This document shows positions 25,862 to 34,539 of a stretch of 64,000 bases of DNA, piece after piece (the first letter of the stretch is position 1; every line of letters starts with the position of its first letter). Below the pieces are notes generated by a model, which saw nothing but the letters and a program-made list of their open reading frames with translations, was not told where the DNA came from and made no database searches. A program made the translations under genes and the position numbers. The stretch is taken from positions 124,001-188,000 of the forward strand of contig NZ_JANQBB010000007.1 in assembly GCF_024721975.1 (NCBI RefSeq), in the 5' to 3' direction. Source of the stretch: Paenibacillus endoradicis (lineage in GTDB: Bacteria > Bacillota > Bacilli > Paenibacillales > Paenibacillaceae).

Positions 25862-27061
25862 TTGAGAAAAGTAGCATGGTTTATTCCTTACCCAATGGAA
25901 GGGTCGGGCGGACATAGAACTATTATCCAAAATTTAGTTGCATTAGTTGATGAGGGATACGTATGCCATGCTTATATTGAAGATATTGGCTCAGGTCAGA
26001 CAGTTGAGCAATTAAAGGATATGTTTGAAAAATATTTCGGGAAAATTGATGCGAAATTTTTTATAGGATTTCAGCCTGAGGAACAATATGATTTAATATT
26101 TGCAACAGCTTGGTACACTGCAAAGTTTGTTCGAGATGTTAATCAGGATTGTAAAAAAGCTTATTTTGTTCAAGATTTTGAGGCCTACTTTAACGCAATG
26201 GGTGATGGTTACTTATTAGCAGAGAATTCATATCGGTATGGTCTAATGCCAGTAACTATAGGGAAATGGCTTTCCAATAAAATGATTGAGGAGTTCAACT
26301 CCCCGTCTAAGTACTTTGATTTTTGTGCAGATCAGAATGTATATAAGAAACTTAATCATAAAAAAGAAAAAGCAGTTTGCTTTATATACCAACCAGAAAA
26401 GCCTAGAAGATGCAGTGTTATCGGGGTCGAAGCATTAGGAATTGTAAAGCATCTTATGCCAGATGTGAAGATATATTTATATGGTTCAAAGCAGAAGACA
26501 AATGTATGGTACGAGCATACTAACTTAGAATTAATAAACATAGATAAGTGTAATGAACTTTACAATAAATGTCAGGTTGGTTTGTGTATAAGTGCATCGA
26601 ATCCTTCAAGAATCCCATACGAAATGATGTCTGCTGGACTACCAGTAGTGGATATTTATAAAGAAAATAATTTATATGATATGCCTGAAAAAGGTGTATT
26701 GTTAGCTGACCCTACACCAGAATCTATAGCAACTGCAATAATAGAATTATTAAATGATGAAAATAAGAGATTAGAAATGTCCGAAATGGGAATTAACTTC
26801 ATGAAGGATAAGCCACTTGAAGCAGGATATAAACAATTTGTAAATGCAGTTGATAGTATGTTTGAAGATAATTATGCAGATTCGGTAAGTATACCTCAGA
26901 TGTATAATCAACAACCTGTAATAGCAGATGTTTTTCTGGAAAATCAAACGAAAAATGTAGTGATGCCTTCATATCAATCGGCATCCGAAATTAAAAGAAG
27001 TTTGGCTTATCGTGCGTTGCGAAAGGTTAAACGAACCGTTGTTCGATTAATAAAGAATTGA
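25862..27061 (+). CDS. WsaF-like glycosyltransferase (rhamnosyltransferase, GT4 type)
   Basis: 399 residues. The N-terminal FIPYPMEGSGGHRTI, the KAYFVQDFEAYFNAMG stretch near 105 and the C-terminal ASNPSRIPYEMMSAGLPVVD match the WsaF family. This family is named for the beta-1,2-rhamnosyltransferase of the Geobacillus stearothermophilus S-layer glycan and has a GT-B fold. The donor would be dTDP-L-rhamnose, which the rml genes 6-9 kb downstream supply. The last 25 residues are strongly basic (KRSLAYRALRKVKRTVVRLIK) and may contact the membrane. It has a TTG start after TTGGAGA, 15 bp after the methyltransferase gene. Confidence 0.8.
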   Translation: MRKVAWFIPYPMEGSGGHRTIIQNLVALVDEGYVCHAYIEDIGSGQTVEQLKDMFEKYFGKIDAKFFIGFQPEEQYDLIFATAWYTAKFVRDVNQDCKKAYFVQDFEAYFNAMGDGYLLAENSYRYGLMPVTIGKWLSNKMIEEFNSPSKYFDFCADQNVYKKLNHKKEKAVCFIYQPEKPRRCSVIGVEALGIVKHLMPDVKIYLYGSKQKTNVWYEHTNLELINIDKCNELYNKCQVGLCISASNPSRIPYEMMSAGLPVVDIYKENNLYDMPEKGVLLADPTPESIATAIIELLNDENKRLEMSEMGINFMKDKPLEAGYKQFVNAVDSMFEDNYADSVSIPQMYNQQPVIADVFLENQTKNVVMPSYQSASEIKRSLAYRALRKVKRTVVRLIKN

Positions 27062-27072
27062 GGCTGATTTAA

Positions 27073-29307
27073 TTGTCAGATTATAAAATAGTTAGTTTTG
27101 ATATTTGGGATACTGTACTTAGGCGTCATTGTCATCCAGATGAAATTAAGCTTCATGTATCTAGATATATATTTTTAGTATATAACAAATACCTTACCGC
27201 TAGCTATTTGTCCTATTATGATATTTATTTTGAAAGATGCAAAATAGAAGGACAGCTTGGTAACGAGAATAAGCTAAATGGTCATGATGATGAGTATAGC
27301 TTAGGTGAAGTATTAAAGGTTCTATTACATAATATTTCTGAAGGATACATTGTAACGGATGATATATTGATTCAACAACTTGTTGAAGTTGAGTTGAGCC
27401 AAGAAAAAAAAATGTCTTATTTAGATTCTAATATTGAAAAATTTATTTCCTCATTAGGTTCTACTAAAAGTTATTTTATATCTGACTTTTATACAGATAA
27501 ATTATTTGTTGAAGAATTATTAAAACATGTTGGATTTAAGCATCAATATATTGATGGTTATGTATCTAGTGATATCAAGTTAAATAAGAGATCAGGAAAA
27601 TTGTTTACACATTTTCATAATAATCATTCTATTCTTCCTAGTAATCATACTCATATAGGTGATAGCTTAATAGCAGATGTAGAGTCTCCTAGTAGATTAG
27701 GTATCACTACACATCATTACTACATTGACGCTGAAGAAAAGAAACGTGAGCTAAATAAAAGAAGTTTTGAGAATAGAATGTCAAATAGAGTTTTTGAAAT
27801 AAAAAATTCGCTTAGTATAAATGCTAAGACTGGTACCGAAAAAGAGCAGTTGTTCAATATAGGCCATAAATTTAGCAGTATATTTTATACATTTGTAATG
27901 GCGTTAATTGAAGATGCAGTGAAAAAAGGATACGATGAAATTTATTATTTTACAAGAGAGGGAGAGTTTTTCAAAGAGATACACGATGATATTGTAACTA
28001 ATAATCCTTATGGTTTTAATATTCCAAAATCAAAATTGTTAGAAGTTAGTCGTGTAGCTACATTTGCTGCTTCGATAGAAGAGATATCATTAGATGGTTT
28101 CATGCGTTTATGGAATCAATACTCGACACAATCTATGTCAGCTTTCTTCCTTACATTAAATCTGGAGATCGAAGAGTATAAAAAGTATCTTAATATATAC
28201 AATATTGATGAAACTATAGATATACAGTATCCGTGGCTTAATAAACAGATTCAAGAGCTATTTAACGATACATTATTTTGTGAACAGTTAGGTAGTGACA
28301 TTAAGGAAAAACAAAAACAGTTATTAAACTACTTTGCAAACAAAGGAATTAAGAAGGAATCTGAAAAAGTATATATTGTAGATATTGGTTGGAGAGGAAC
28401 AATACAAGATAATATTGCAACAATATTTAGTAATACTCATATTGACGGATATTATTTTGGTTTGTTTAATTTTATTAACCCTCAAAGGACGAATACAGCT
28501 AAAGGAAGTTTTCTGAAGTCTGATGAGATGAATCGGTTACTACGTTTCGTATCACCTATAGAAATGCTGTGTAACTCTGCTAGCGGCAGCGTAGTTGGCT
28601 ATAAAGGTAACGAAAATAAAGTAGCGGTTATTAAGAAAAATGATGATGCGGAAGATAATATCCATAATGAGTTCATTAGGTATTTTCAAGAAGGGGTTTT
28701 AAGTGCAGGTTTTGAAATTTCTCAAGTAATTAACAAACATGCTATAACTTCTGATGATATGAAGACCGATACTTTAAAATTGTTAAAGGAATTAATGGAG
28801 GAGCCTCCATATATATTGACCAAAGCATTCTTTAAACTGGCTCACAATGAGCAATTTGGTTTAGGGAAATATGTAGATAAAAAGTATAATATTCCATACT
28901 TACTAATTTTAAAAGCTATACTTTCTAAATCTAAAAGAAGAGAGTTCAAGCATTATCTTGAAAATTCTTCATGGCCACAAGGATTAATGATCAATAAGAA
29001 GTTGGATATATTGAACGATGCTTATAATAAGCATATGAATAAAGTTTTTACTCGGATCGAAGGTAGCCCTTCTTCTGATGCTAATAAATTAAATAATGAT
29101 TCAATTCAAAAACAGATAGACGAACAACAACTCCTTCTAGAAGAAAGATATTCTGCAATTATGAATATGGAGCAGATGATTATTGAAAGAGATAATACAA
29201 TTGCTCAGCAAGGAAAATTGCTTGAAGAAAGACTTCATGCTATGGAGGAAATGGAACAAATGATTCAAGAACGAGATAACATAATAGCGGGTTTAAAAGG
29301 AAACTAG
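27073..29307 (+). CDS. HAD-superfamily (COG5610-like) protein with C-terminal coiled-coil repeats
   Basis: 744 residues. Residues 1-235 are a HAD-type domain: motif I SFDIWDTVLRR (acid nucleophile, Trp at +2), motif II YFISDFYTD, a lysine in the KLNKRSGKLF stretch, and motif IV THIGDSLIADVESP. A middle region of about 430 residues with conserved-looking patches (YYFTREGEFFKEI, VDIGWRGTIQDNIA, GYYFGLFNF) is known from COG5610-like proteins in glycan clusters but has no defined activity that I recognise. The last 54 residues (691-744) are two units of the same 28-residue coiled-coil repeat found in the upstream methyltransferase. TTG start, 12 bp after the WsaF-like gene. Its role is unknown; a phosphatase or a transferase partnering the methyltransferase is possible. 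Confidence 0.7.
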   Translation: MSDYKIVSFDIWDTVLRRHCHPDEIKLHVSRYIFLVYNKYLTASYLSYYDIYFERCKIEGQLGNENKLNGHDDEYSLGEVLKVLLHNISEGYIVTDDILIQQLVEVELSQEKKMSYLDSNIEKFISSLGSTKSYFISDFYTDKLFVEELLKHVGFKHQYIDGYVSSDIKLNKRSGKLFTHFHNNHSILPSNHTHIGDSLIADVESPSRLGITTHHYYIDAEEKKRELNKRSFENRMSNRVFEIKNSLSINAKTGTEKEQLFNIGHKFSSIFYTFVMALIEDAVKKGYDEIYYFTREGEFFKEIHDDIVTNNPYGFNIPKSKLLEVSRVATFAASIEEISLDGFMRLWNQYSTQSMSAFFLTLNLEIEEYKKYLNIYNIDETIDIQYPWLNKQIQELFNDTLFCEQLGSDIKEKQKQLLNYFANKGIKKESEKVYIVDIGWRGTIQDNIATIFSNTHIDGYYFGLFNFINPQRTNTAKGSFLKSDEMNRLLRFVSPIEMLCNSASGSVVGYKGNENKVAVIKKNDDAEDNIHNEFIRYFQEGVLSAGFEISQVINKHAITSDDMKTDTLKLLKELMEEPPYILTKAFFKLAHNEQFGLGKYVDKKYNIPYLLILKAILSKSKRREFKHYLENSSWPQGLMINKKLDILNDAYNKHMNKVFTRIEGSPSSDANKLNNDSIQKQIDEQQLLLEERYSAIMNMEQMIIERDNTIAQQGKLLEERLHAMEEMEQMIQERDNIIAGLKGN
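29143..29304 (+). repeat. Two coiled-coil repeat units shared with the methyltransferase
   Basis: Units ERYSAIMNMEQMIIERDN... and ERLHAMEEMEQMIQERDN... (28 and 26 residues) follow the same MExMIxERDxxI pattern as the seven units at 25253-25840, at the C-terminus of a different protein. Confidence 0.85.
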
Positions 29308-29340
29308 TGACCAATATGTTTAATTAGGTTGTGAGTAGGT

Positions 29341-30636
29341 TTGAAGAATATATTAATTGTTTCGCCAGATTATATTAGTGTACAAATGGCTGGTCCGGGT
29401 ATTCGTTATTGGAATTTTGCTACTACATTGTCCAAAACATTTAATGTTACACTATTAACTCCGAATCATTGTGAGCTTACTTCTAATTTTCGAATACTAC
29501 AATTGAATAAAGAGACTTTAATTAATGAACTGAAATCTGCGGATTCTATAGTGATTCAAGGCATGACACTTTGGCAATATCCGATTATTAAGAAATATAA
29601 AGTACCTATAGTTGTTGATTTGTATGATCCGTTTGTATTTGAAAATTTAGAGACATTTAATGGTAATAAAGATGATAATCAAATGCACGTAGCAGGATTA
29701 TCAGTACTGACGGATCAATTACAGTATGGTGATTATTTTATTTGTGCTTCTGAGAAACAAAAAGATTTCTGGTTAGGAATGTTAACAGCAATTAATCGTG
29801 TTAATCCTATAGAATACAAAAGTAATAAAACCTTATCATCTTTGATAGGAGTTGTTCCTTTCGGTTTAGAGCCAGGCGTTCCTGTGGCATCTAATAGAGT
29901 TATGAAAGGAGTAGTTCCTGGAATTACAAAGGATGATCACGTAGTACTATGGGGTGGAGGGATATGGCCGTGGCTTGACCCATTAACAGCTGTAGAATCT
30001 ATGAAAATATTATCTGAAAAACATGAGAATATTAAACTGTATTTCATGGGGATAAAACATCCAAACCCTAGTGTTACTTCAATGAATATTGTTGATGAAG
30101 TAATTGAGATGAGTGACAGATTGAAGTTAACAAACAAATATGTGTTTTTTAACGATTGGGTTAATTATGACGAGCGATATAATTATTACTTAGAAGCAGA
30201 TATTGGACTGAGCCTACATTTTAATCATGTAGAGACTAGATTTTCATTCAGAACAAGAATGCTTGACTACATACGTTGCGAATTACCTATTATTTGTACA
30301 AGTGGAGACGTGTTCTCAGAAACTGTTCAGAAATATGAAATAGGTGCAGTAATTCCGTCGGAAGATGCTAAAATATTGGCATTAAAAATAGAAGAGACTT
30401 TGAAACTAAATAAGGACATAAAAAATTACGAAGAATTACATAGTGATTTTACATGGGATCATTGCGTAAAACCACTTGTTGTATTTTGTGAAAAACCATA
30501 TCTGTCGAGCGGAAAGAAGCATGTTATTAGAAATCGGAAATTCAACAGGATAAATTATTATTTTGTGAAAATGAAACATTATGGATTAAAAGGGAATTGG
30601 GATTATTTATATCGTAAGCTTATTTCAAGGAAGTAA
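29341..30636 (+). CDS. Glycosyltransferase family 4-like protein
   Basis: 431 residues with a GT-B-type layout. The N-terminal domain begins ILIVSPDYISVQMAGPGIRY, has VVDLYDPF near 100, and shows a C-terminal nucleotide-sugar domain with LWGGGIWPWLDP near 205 and the VETRFSFRTRMLDYIRCELPI acceptor/donor region near 300-320. The linkage and sugar are not readable. It starts with TTG at 29341 after a weak AGTAGG site. It lies in the middle of the glycan operon, after the HAD protein and before an acyltransferase. Confidence 0.8.
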   Translation: MKNILIVSPDYISVQMAGPGIRYWNFATTLSKTFNVTLLTPNHCELTSNFRILQLNKETLINELKSADSIVIQGMTLWQYPIIKKYKVPIVVDLYDPFVFENLETFNGNKDDNQMHVAGLSVLTDQLQYGDYFICASEKQKDFWLGMLTAINRVNPIEYKSNKTLSSLIGVVPFGLEPGVPVASNRVMKGVVPGITKDDHVVLWGGGIWPWLDPLTAVESMKILSEKHENIKLYFMGIKHPNPSVTSMNIVDEVIEMSDRLKLTNKYVFFNDWVNYDERYNYYLEADIGLSLHFNHVETRFSFRTRMLDYIRCELPIICTSGDVFSETVQKYEIGAVIPSEDAKILALKIEETLKLNKDIKNYEELHSDFTWDHCVKPLVVFCEKPYLSSGKKHVIRNRKFNRINYYFVKMKHYGLKGNWDYLYRKLISRK

Positions 30637-30711
30637 TTTTTCAGATGACTCTTTTGAATAATAATTCTAACTGCTAATTTTATGTTTTTTTTCAAATACG
30701 GGGGAATAGAC

Positions 30712-31791
30712 TTGAGTATTAATAAAAATCGAATAGAAGGACTAGATCTTTTACGATTTGCAGCGGCGTTTTCTGTTCTTTTTTATCATTATTTTTTCAT
30801 AGGTCCACTGGAAGGTTTTTGGCCTAATACTCAATTTATTGAATTTTTTCATTTTGGAGACTTTGGGGTAGATATATTTTTTATAATAAGTGGTTTAGTT
30901 ATTTGTATATCATCCGAGGGTAGAAGCGCAAGACAATTTATAAAAGCAAGATTTCTTAGAATAATGCCAGCATTGTTTGTCTGCTCCTTAATTACTGCAC
31001 TTTCATCTTCGATGCTACCAGGAGTATCACCTAAAGAAATTTTTGTTAGATGGTTAGCTAGTCTAACATTGTTTCCTCAGTTATTTGGAAGTGAACTTCT
31101 ATCTGGTGTCTATTGGACACTCCAAACAGAAATTAAATTTTATATTATAGTAGCCATACTTATAGCATTGAGATTATGGAGAAACAATTATTTAAGATAC
31201 ATTATGCCGATTTGGTTGATTGTTTCTTTAGTTAACTCTTTTTATTTACATAATGGTTATTTAGAAAAAATCTTAATAACTGAATATGCGGGACACTTCA
31301 TAGCTGGGATATTACTTTATCAAATATATAAAAAGGAAAAGACCTCATTTATGCCGCTTGGTTTTTTATTATCAGGGATTTTAATTTGGAATCATTGTGT
31401 AGGTTTTGAGAGTTGGATAGGTGGTACATTTAACCAATCTTATTCGATGATTGGGACTTTCTTAATTGCTCCAGTCTGTATCACGATAGTTTATTATGTA
31501 TCAGGGATTACAAGTGTACCACTTCCATCAAGTCTATTAAAATTGCTTGGTGGAATGAGTTATCCATTATACCTATTACATGGAGATTTTGGTTTCTTTT
31601 TGAGAGCGATGACAGATCGTTGGATACTTATTAAGTACCCTTCAGCTTCCACTTTTTTGACTAATATAGTTGTTGTTATTACTGCTATAGTTCTATCTCT
31701 AGCAATATCAGCAGTTGTAGTAAGGTACATTGAACCTAGGGTGAGAGATTTATTTAAGAGAATATTGAGAGTACCTTTATTAAAGAAATAG
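30712..31791 (+). CDS. Acyltransferase 3 family membrane protein (O-acetyltransferase)
   Basis: A 359-residue protein with about ten helices and the family signature GLDLLRFAAAFSVLFYHYFF, including the conserved RxxA and catalytic-type His, plus GDFGVDIFFIISGL. PF01757 proteins acylate sugars at the membrane, commonly O-acetylating exopolysaccharide or O-antigen. The start is placed at TTG 30712, because GGGGG (30700-30704) lies seven bases upstream; an upstream ATG at 30682 has no ribosome site. Last gene of the AT-rich part of the locus. Confidence 0.85.
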   Translation: MSINKNRIEGLDLLRFAAAFSVLFYHYFFIGPLEGFWPNTQFIEFFHFGDFGVDIFFIISGLVICISSEGRSARQFIKARFLRIMPALFVCSLITALSSSMLPGVSPKEIFVRWLASLTLFPQLFGSELLSGVYWTLQTEIKFYIIVAILIALRLWRNNYLRYIMPIWLIVSLVNSFYLHNGYLEKILITEYAGHFIAGILLYQIYKKEKTSFMPLGFLLSGILIWNHCVGFESWIGGTFNQSYSMIGTFLIAPVCITIVYYVSGITSVPLPSSLLKLLGGMSYPLYLLHGDFGFFLRAMTDRWILIKYPSASTFLTNIVVVITAIVLSLAISAVVVRYIEPRVRDLFKRILRVPLLKK

Positions 31792-32063
31792 TAAAACACT
31801 TCAAATTATGATTATAAAGGTAATTGTTATCTCGAGATTTTAAATATTTAAACAATAGAATAAAATCTATATACACAAGATTTTTAATCTGGTTTAAGTT
31901 TTAATGTTCGGTATAGTTTCAAATTTAATAGTTTTAATAGCGATGTAATCGAGATTTAGGATTACCGATTATAAGGGTTAATACTAATATATCTCTTGTT
32001 TCTTTATTTCTATTAAAATATCTTTAGAACCAATCAATTCATAGAAGTGAAGGTGATTTACAA
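31792..32063 (+). promoter_or_regulatory. Gap before rmlA with a candidate promoter
   Basis: No gene is seen in this AT-rich stretch. A possible promoter is TTGTTT (31996-32001), 17 bp, TATCTT (32019-32024), about 40 bases before rmlA. This may give the rml genes a start of their own. Base composition changes visibly from AT-rich before this gap to more GC-containing after it. Confidence 0.35.
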
Positions 32064-32807
32064 ATGAAAGGTATTATCCTAGCCGGAGGAACAGGCTCGC
32101 GCTTGTTCCCATTAACGAAAGTAACCAATAAGCATCTTCTACCTGTAGGCAAGTATCCGATGATCTTTCATTCGATTGCTAAGCTTCAAGAAGCTGGGCT
32201 CGATGATGTTCTTATCGTTACAGGTAAGGAACATATGGGCGATGTCGTTAGTCTGCTTGGCAGTGGTCGGGATTTTGGGATGTCTTTCACCTACAAAGTC
32301 CAAGACGAGGCAGGCGGGATTGCGCAGGCACTTGGGATGGCGGAACATTTTGTAGGTGATGATCGGATGGTTGTTTTATTAGGAGACAATGTTTTTGAAG
32401 ATAGTATAGCCGATTATGTTAACGAATTCGTGAATCAAGCAAATGGAGCTAAGCTACTTATTCAGGAGGTTAATGACCCCGAACGCTATGGGGTGGCTGA
32501 GCTAAACGAAAATCGCATTATTTCAATCGAGGAAAAGCCCGAGTTACCTCAATCGAGCTATGCTGTTACAGGTATCTATATGTTCGATAGCCGCGTCTTC
32601 GATATTATTCGTACATTGAAACCATCAGAGCGTGGCGAACTGGAAATTACAGATGTGAATAATGCGTATATTGCTACCAATGAGCTGAGTTATAATGTGC
32701 TAAACGGTTGGTGGACGGATGCAGGTACTCATGCCTCGTATAGCAAAGCGAATGAGCTAGCACAAGAAATTCAATATGGCGAGCAATTCGGCAAGTTGAA
32801 GCTATAG
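32064..32807 (+). CDS. rmlA: Glucose-1-phosphate thymidylyltransferase
   Basis: A 247-residue nucleotidyltransferase with the signature ILAGGTGSRLFPLTKVTNKHLLPV, VLLGDNVFED near 110 and EEKPELPQSSYAVTGIYMFD near 155-175. It is the short RmlA form seen in Firmicutes and archaea (about 245 residues instead of 290). It makes dTDP-glucose, the first step of dTDP-L-rhamnose synthesis. The ribosome site is GAAGGTGA. It starts the rmlACBD block. Confidence 0.92.
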   Translation: MKGIILAGGTGSRLFPLTKVTNKHLLPVGKYPMIFHSIAKLQEAGLDDVLIVTGKEHMGDVVSLLGSGRDFGMSFTYKVQDEAGGIAQALGMAEHFVGDDRMVVLLGDNVFEDSIADYVNEFVNQANGAKLLIQEVNDPERYGVAELNENRIISIEEKPELPQSSYAVTGIYMFDSRVFDIIRTLKPSERGELEITDVNNAYIATNELSYNVLNGWWTDAGTHASYSKANELAQEIQYGEQFGKLKL

Positions 32808-32823
32808 GGAGTGGGATAGAAGA

Positions 32824-33381
32824 ATGAAGGTTTTAACAACAAAACTACCTGGAATTAAAATTATTGAACCAGTTGTACATGGTGATAATCGCGGTTTTTT
32901 CATGGAAAACTACAATCAGGAAACGTTCAACAAGTGCGGGATTAATACGATTTTCGTACAGGATAATCATTCTCTATCAGCTGAAGTAGGTATATTACGG
33001 GGACTACATTACCAACTCAATCCAGCTGCGCAGACTAAGTTGGTACGTGTCATTTCCGGGGAAATTATTGATGTTGTTGTCGATATTCGTAGAAACTCTC
33101 CTACTTTTGGTCAGTGGGAGAGTTTTGTGTTGTCAGCTGTAAACAAACGTCAGCTGCTAGTACCTCAAGGATTTGCACATGGCTTCTGTACGCAAGTAGC
33201 AAACACTGAGGTTCAATATAAAGTTGATAACTACTATTCGCCAGAGCACGATAGAGGCATAGCATGGAATGATCCTGCACTTGCTATCGATTGGCCAACA
33301 TTGACTCCAATATTATCGGATAAGGATGTTAAGCATCCTCTACTGGCAGAAGCAGATCTTAACTTTGAATATGAAGGGTAA
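32824..33381 (+). CDS. rmlC: dTDP-4-dehydrorhamnose 3,5-epimerase
   Basis: A 185-residue cupin-fold epimerase. DNRGFFMENY near the N-terminus, QDNHSLSAEVGILRGLHYQ (with the catalytic His), and VPQGFAHGFCT are diagnostic for RmlC. It converts dTDP-4-keto-6-deoxyglucose to dTDP-4-keto-L-rhamnose. It lies 16 bp after rmlA and 10 bp before the rmlB start. Confidence 0.93.
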   Translation: MKVLTTKLPGIKIIEPVVHGDNRGFFMENYNQETFNKCGINTIFVQDNHSLSAEVGILRGLHYQLNPAAQTKLVRVISGEIIDVVVDIRRNSPTFGQWESFVLSAVNKRQLLVPQGFAHGFCTQVANTEVQYKVDNYYSPEHDRGIAWNDPALAIDWPTLTPILSDKDVKHPLLAEADLNFEYEG

Positions 33382-33391
33382 GGGAACAGAT

Positions 33392-34399
33392 ATGAAATTA
33401 CTTGTTACTGGCGGTGCTGGCTTTATAGGAAGCAATTTTGTTCTCTACATGCTTGAGAAATATCCACAATACGAAATTATTAATGTGGATGCACTCACTT
33501 ACGCTGGCAATTTGGAGAATCTAAGATCTATCGAAGGCAACGCTAATCATACATTTGTAAAGGCTGATATCGCTGAGCGTTCAGAGCTAGAGCCTTTGTT
33601 TGCGAAAGGCATTGATGCTGTCATTAACTTTGCAGCTGAATCTCATGTAGATCGCAGTATTTTGGATCCAGGTATATTTGTACGCACGAATGTTGTTGGT
33701 ACTCAGACGTTACTTGATCTAACTAAGCAATATGAGATTGGTAAATTTGTTCAAGTGTCCACTGATGAAGTATATGGAACTTTAGGTAAAACTGGTTTAT
33801 TTACAGAAGAAACACCAATAGCACCAAATAGTCCATATTCCGCAAGTAAAGCAGGAGCTGATTTACTAGTTCGAGCGTATCATGAAACGTTCGGTCTAAA
33901 TGTGAATATTACGCGTTGTTCCAATAATTATGGTCCTTATCAGTTTCCTGAGAAGTTAATCCCGTTAATGATTCACAATGCATTACATGATAAATCTCTA
34001 CCTGTATACGGGGATGGGCTTAATGTACGTGATTGGTTATACGTCGAGGATCATTGCAGTGCGATTGATCTAGTTCTTCATAAAGGCGTTAGCGGCGAGG
34101 TATACAATGTAGGCGGACGTAATGAGCGTAATAATTTACAAGTCGTTCGTACCATTCTAGAAGAATTAGATAAGCCTGAAACACTTATTGCTTATGTACA
34201 AGATCGTCTTGGACACGATCGCCGTTATGCAATTGACGCGGATAAAATACGTAATGAGCTAGGCTGGCAGCCTAAATTCAATTACGAAGATGGTATTCGT
34301 GAAACCATTCGCTGGTACTTAGCCCACCAGGAGTGGACCCAGCAAGTGGTAAGCGGTGCTTATCAAGACTATTATGATCTGCAGTACAAGGATCGTTAG
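33392..34399 (+). CDS. rmlB: dTDP-glucose 4,6-dehydratase
   Basis: A 335-residue extended SDR enzyme: TGGAGFIGSNFV for NAD binding, STDEVYG with the active-site Thr/Asp/Glu, and YSASKAGAD with the YxxxK pair. It makes dTDP-4-keto-6-deoxyglucose. The start is placed at 33392, after AAGGGAAC; a longer frame begins inside rmlC at 33326 but adds 22 residues ahead of the Rossmann strand without family support. Confidence 0.93.
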   Translation: MKLLVTGGAGFIGSNFVLYMLEKYPQYEIINVDALTYAGNLENLRSIEGNANHTFVKADIAERSELEPLFAKGIDAVINFAAESHVDRSILDPGIFVRTNVVGTQTLLDLTKQYEIGKFVQVSTDEVYGTLGKTGLFTEETPIAPNSPYSASKAGADLLVRAYHETFGLNVNITRCSNNYGPYQFPEKLIPLMIHNALHDKSLPVYGDGLNVRDWLYVEDHCSAIDLVLHKGVSGEVYNVGGRNERNNLQVVRTILEELDKPETLIAYVQDRLGHDRRYAIDADKIRNELGWQPKFNYEDGIRETIRWYLAHQEWTQQVVSGAYQDYYDLQYKDR

Positions 34400-34404
34400 T
34401 TTGT

Positions 34405-34525
34405 GCTTCCGCAGCTACTTTTCATTTACAAAGTAGTATTTCAAGGAGTTATGAAAAGTTTTAGATAATGCTTCCGATGTACTTTTCATCAACTGAGAAG
34501 TATATTGAGATTATGATGAAAAGTT
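34405..34525 (+). repeat. Two tandem 56-bp hairpin repeats between rmlB and rmlD
   Basis: Copies at 34405-34460 and 34470-34525 begin GCTTCC and end ATGAAAAGTT. Each contains the 9-bp inverted pair ACTTTTCAT/ATGAAAAGT (34417-34425 with 34451-34459; 34481-34489 with 34516-34524). Loops differ in sequence. They precede the ribosome site GGAGG (34526-34530) of rmlD directly. Confidence 0.75.
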
Positions 34526-34539
34526 GGAGGAAATTCGTT

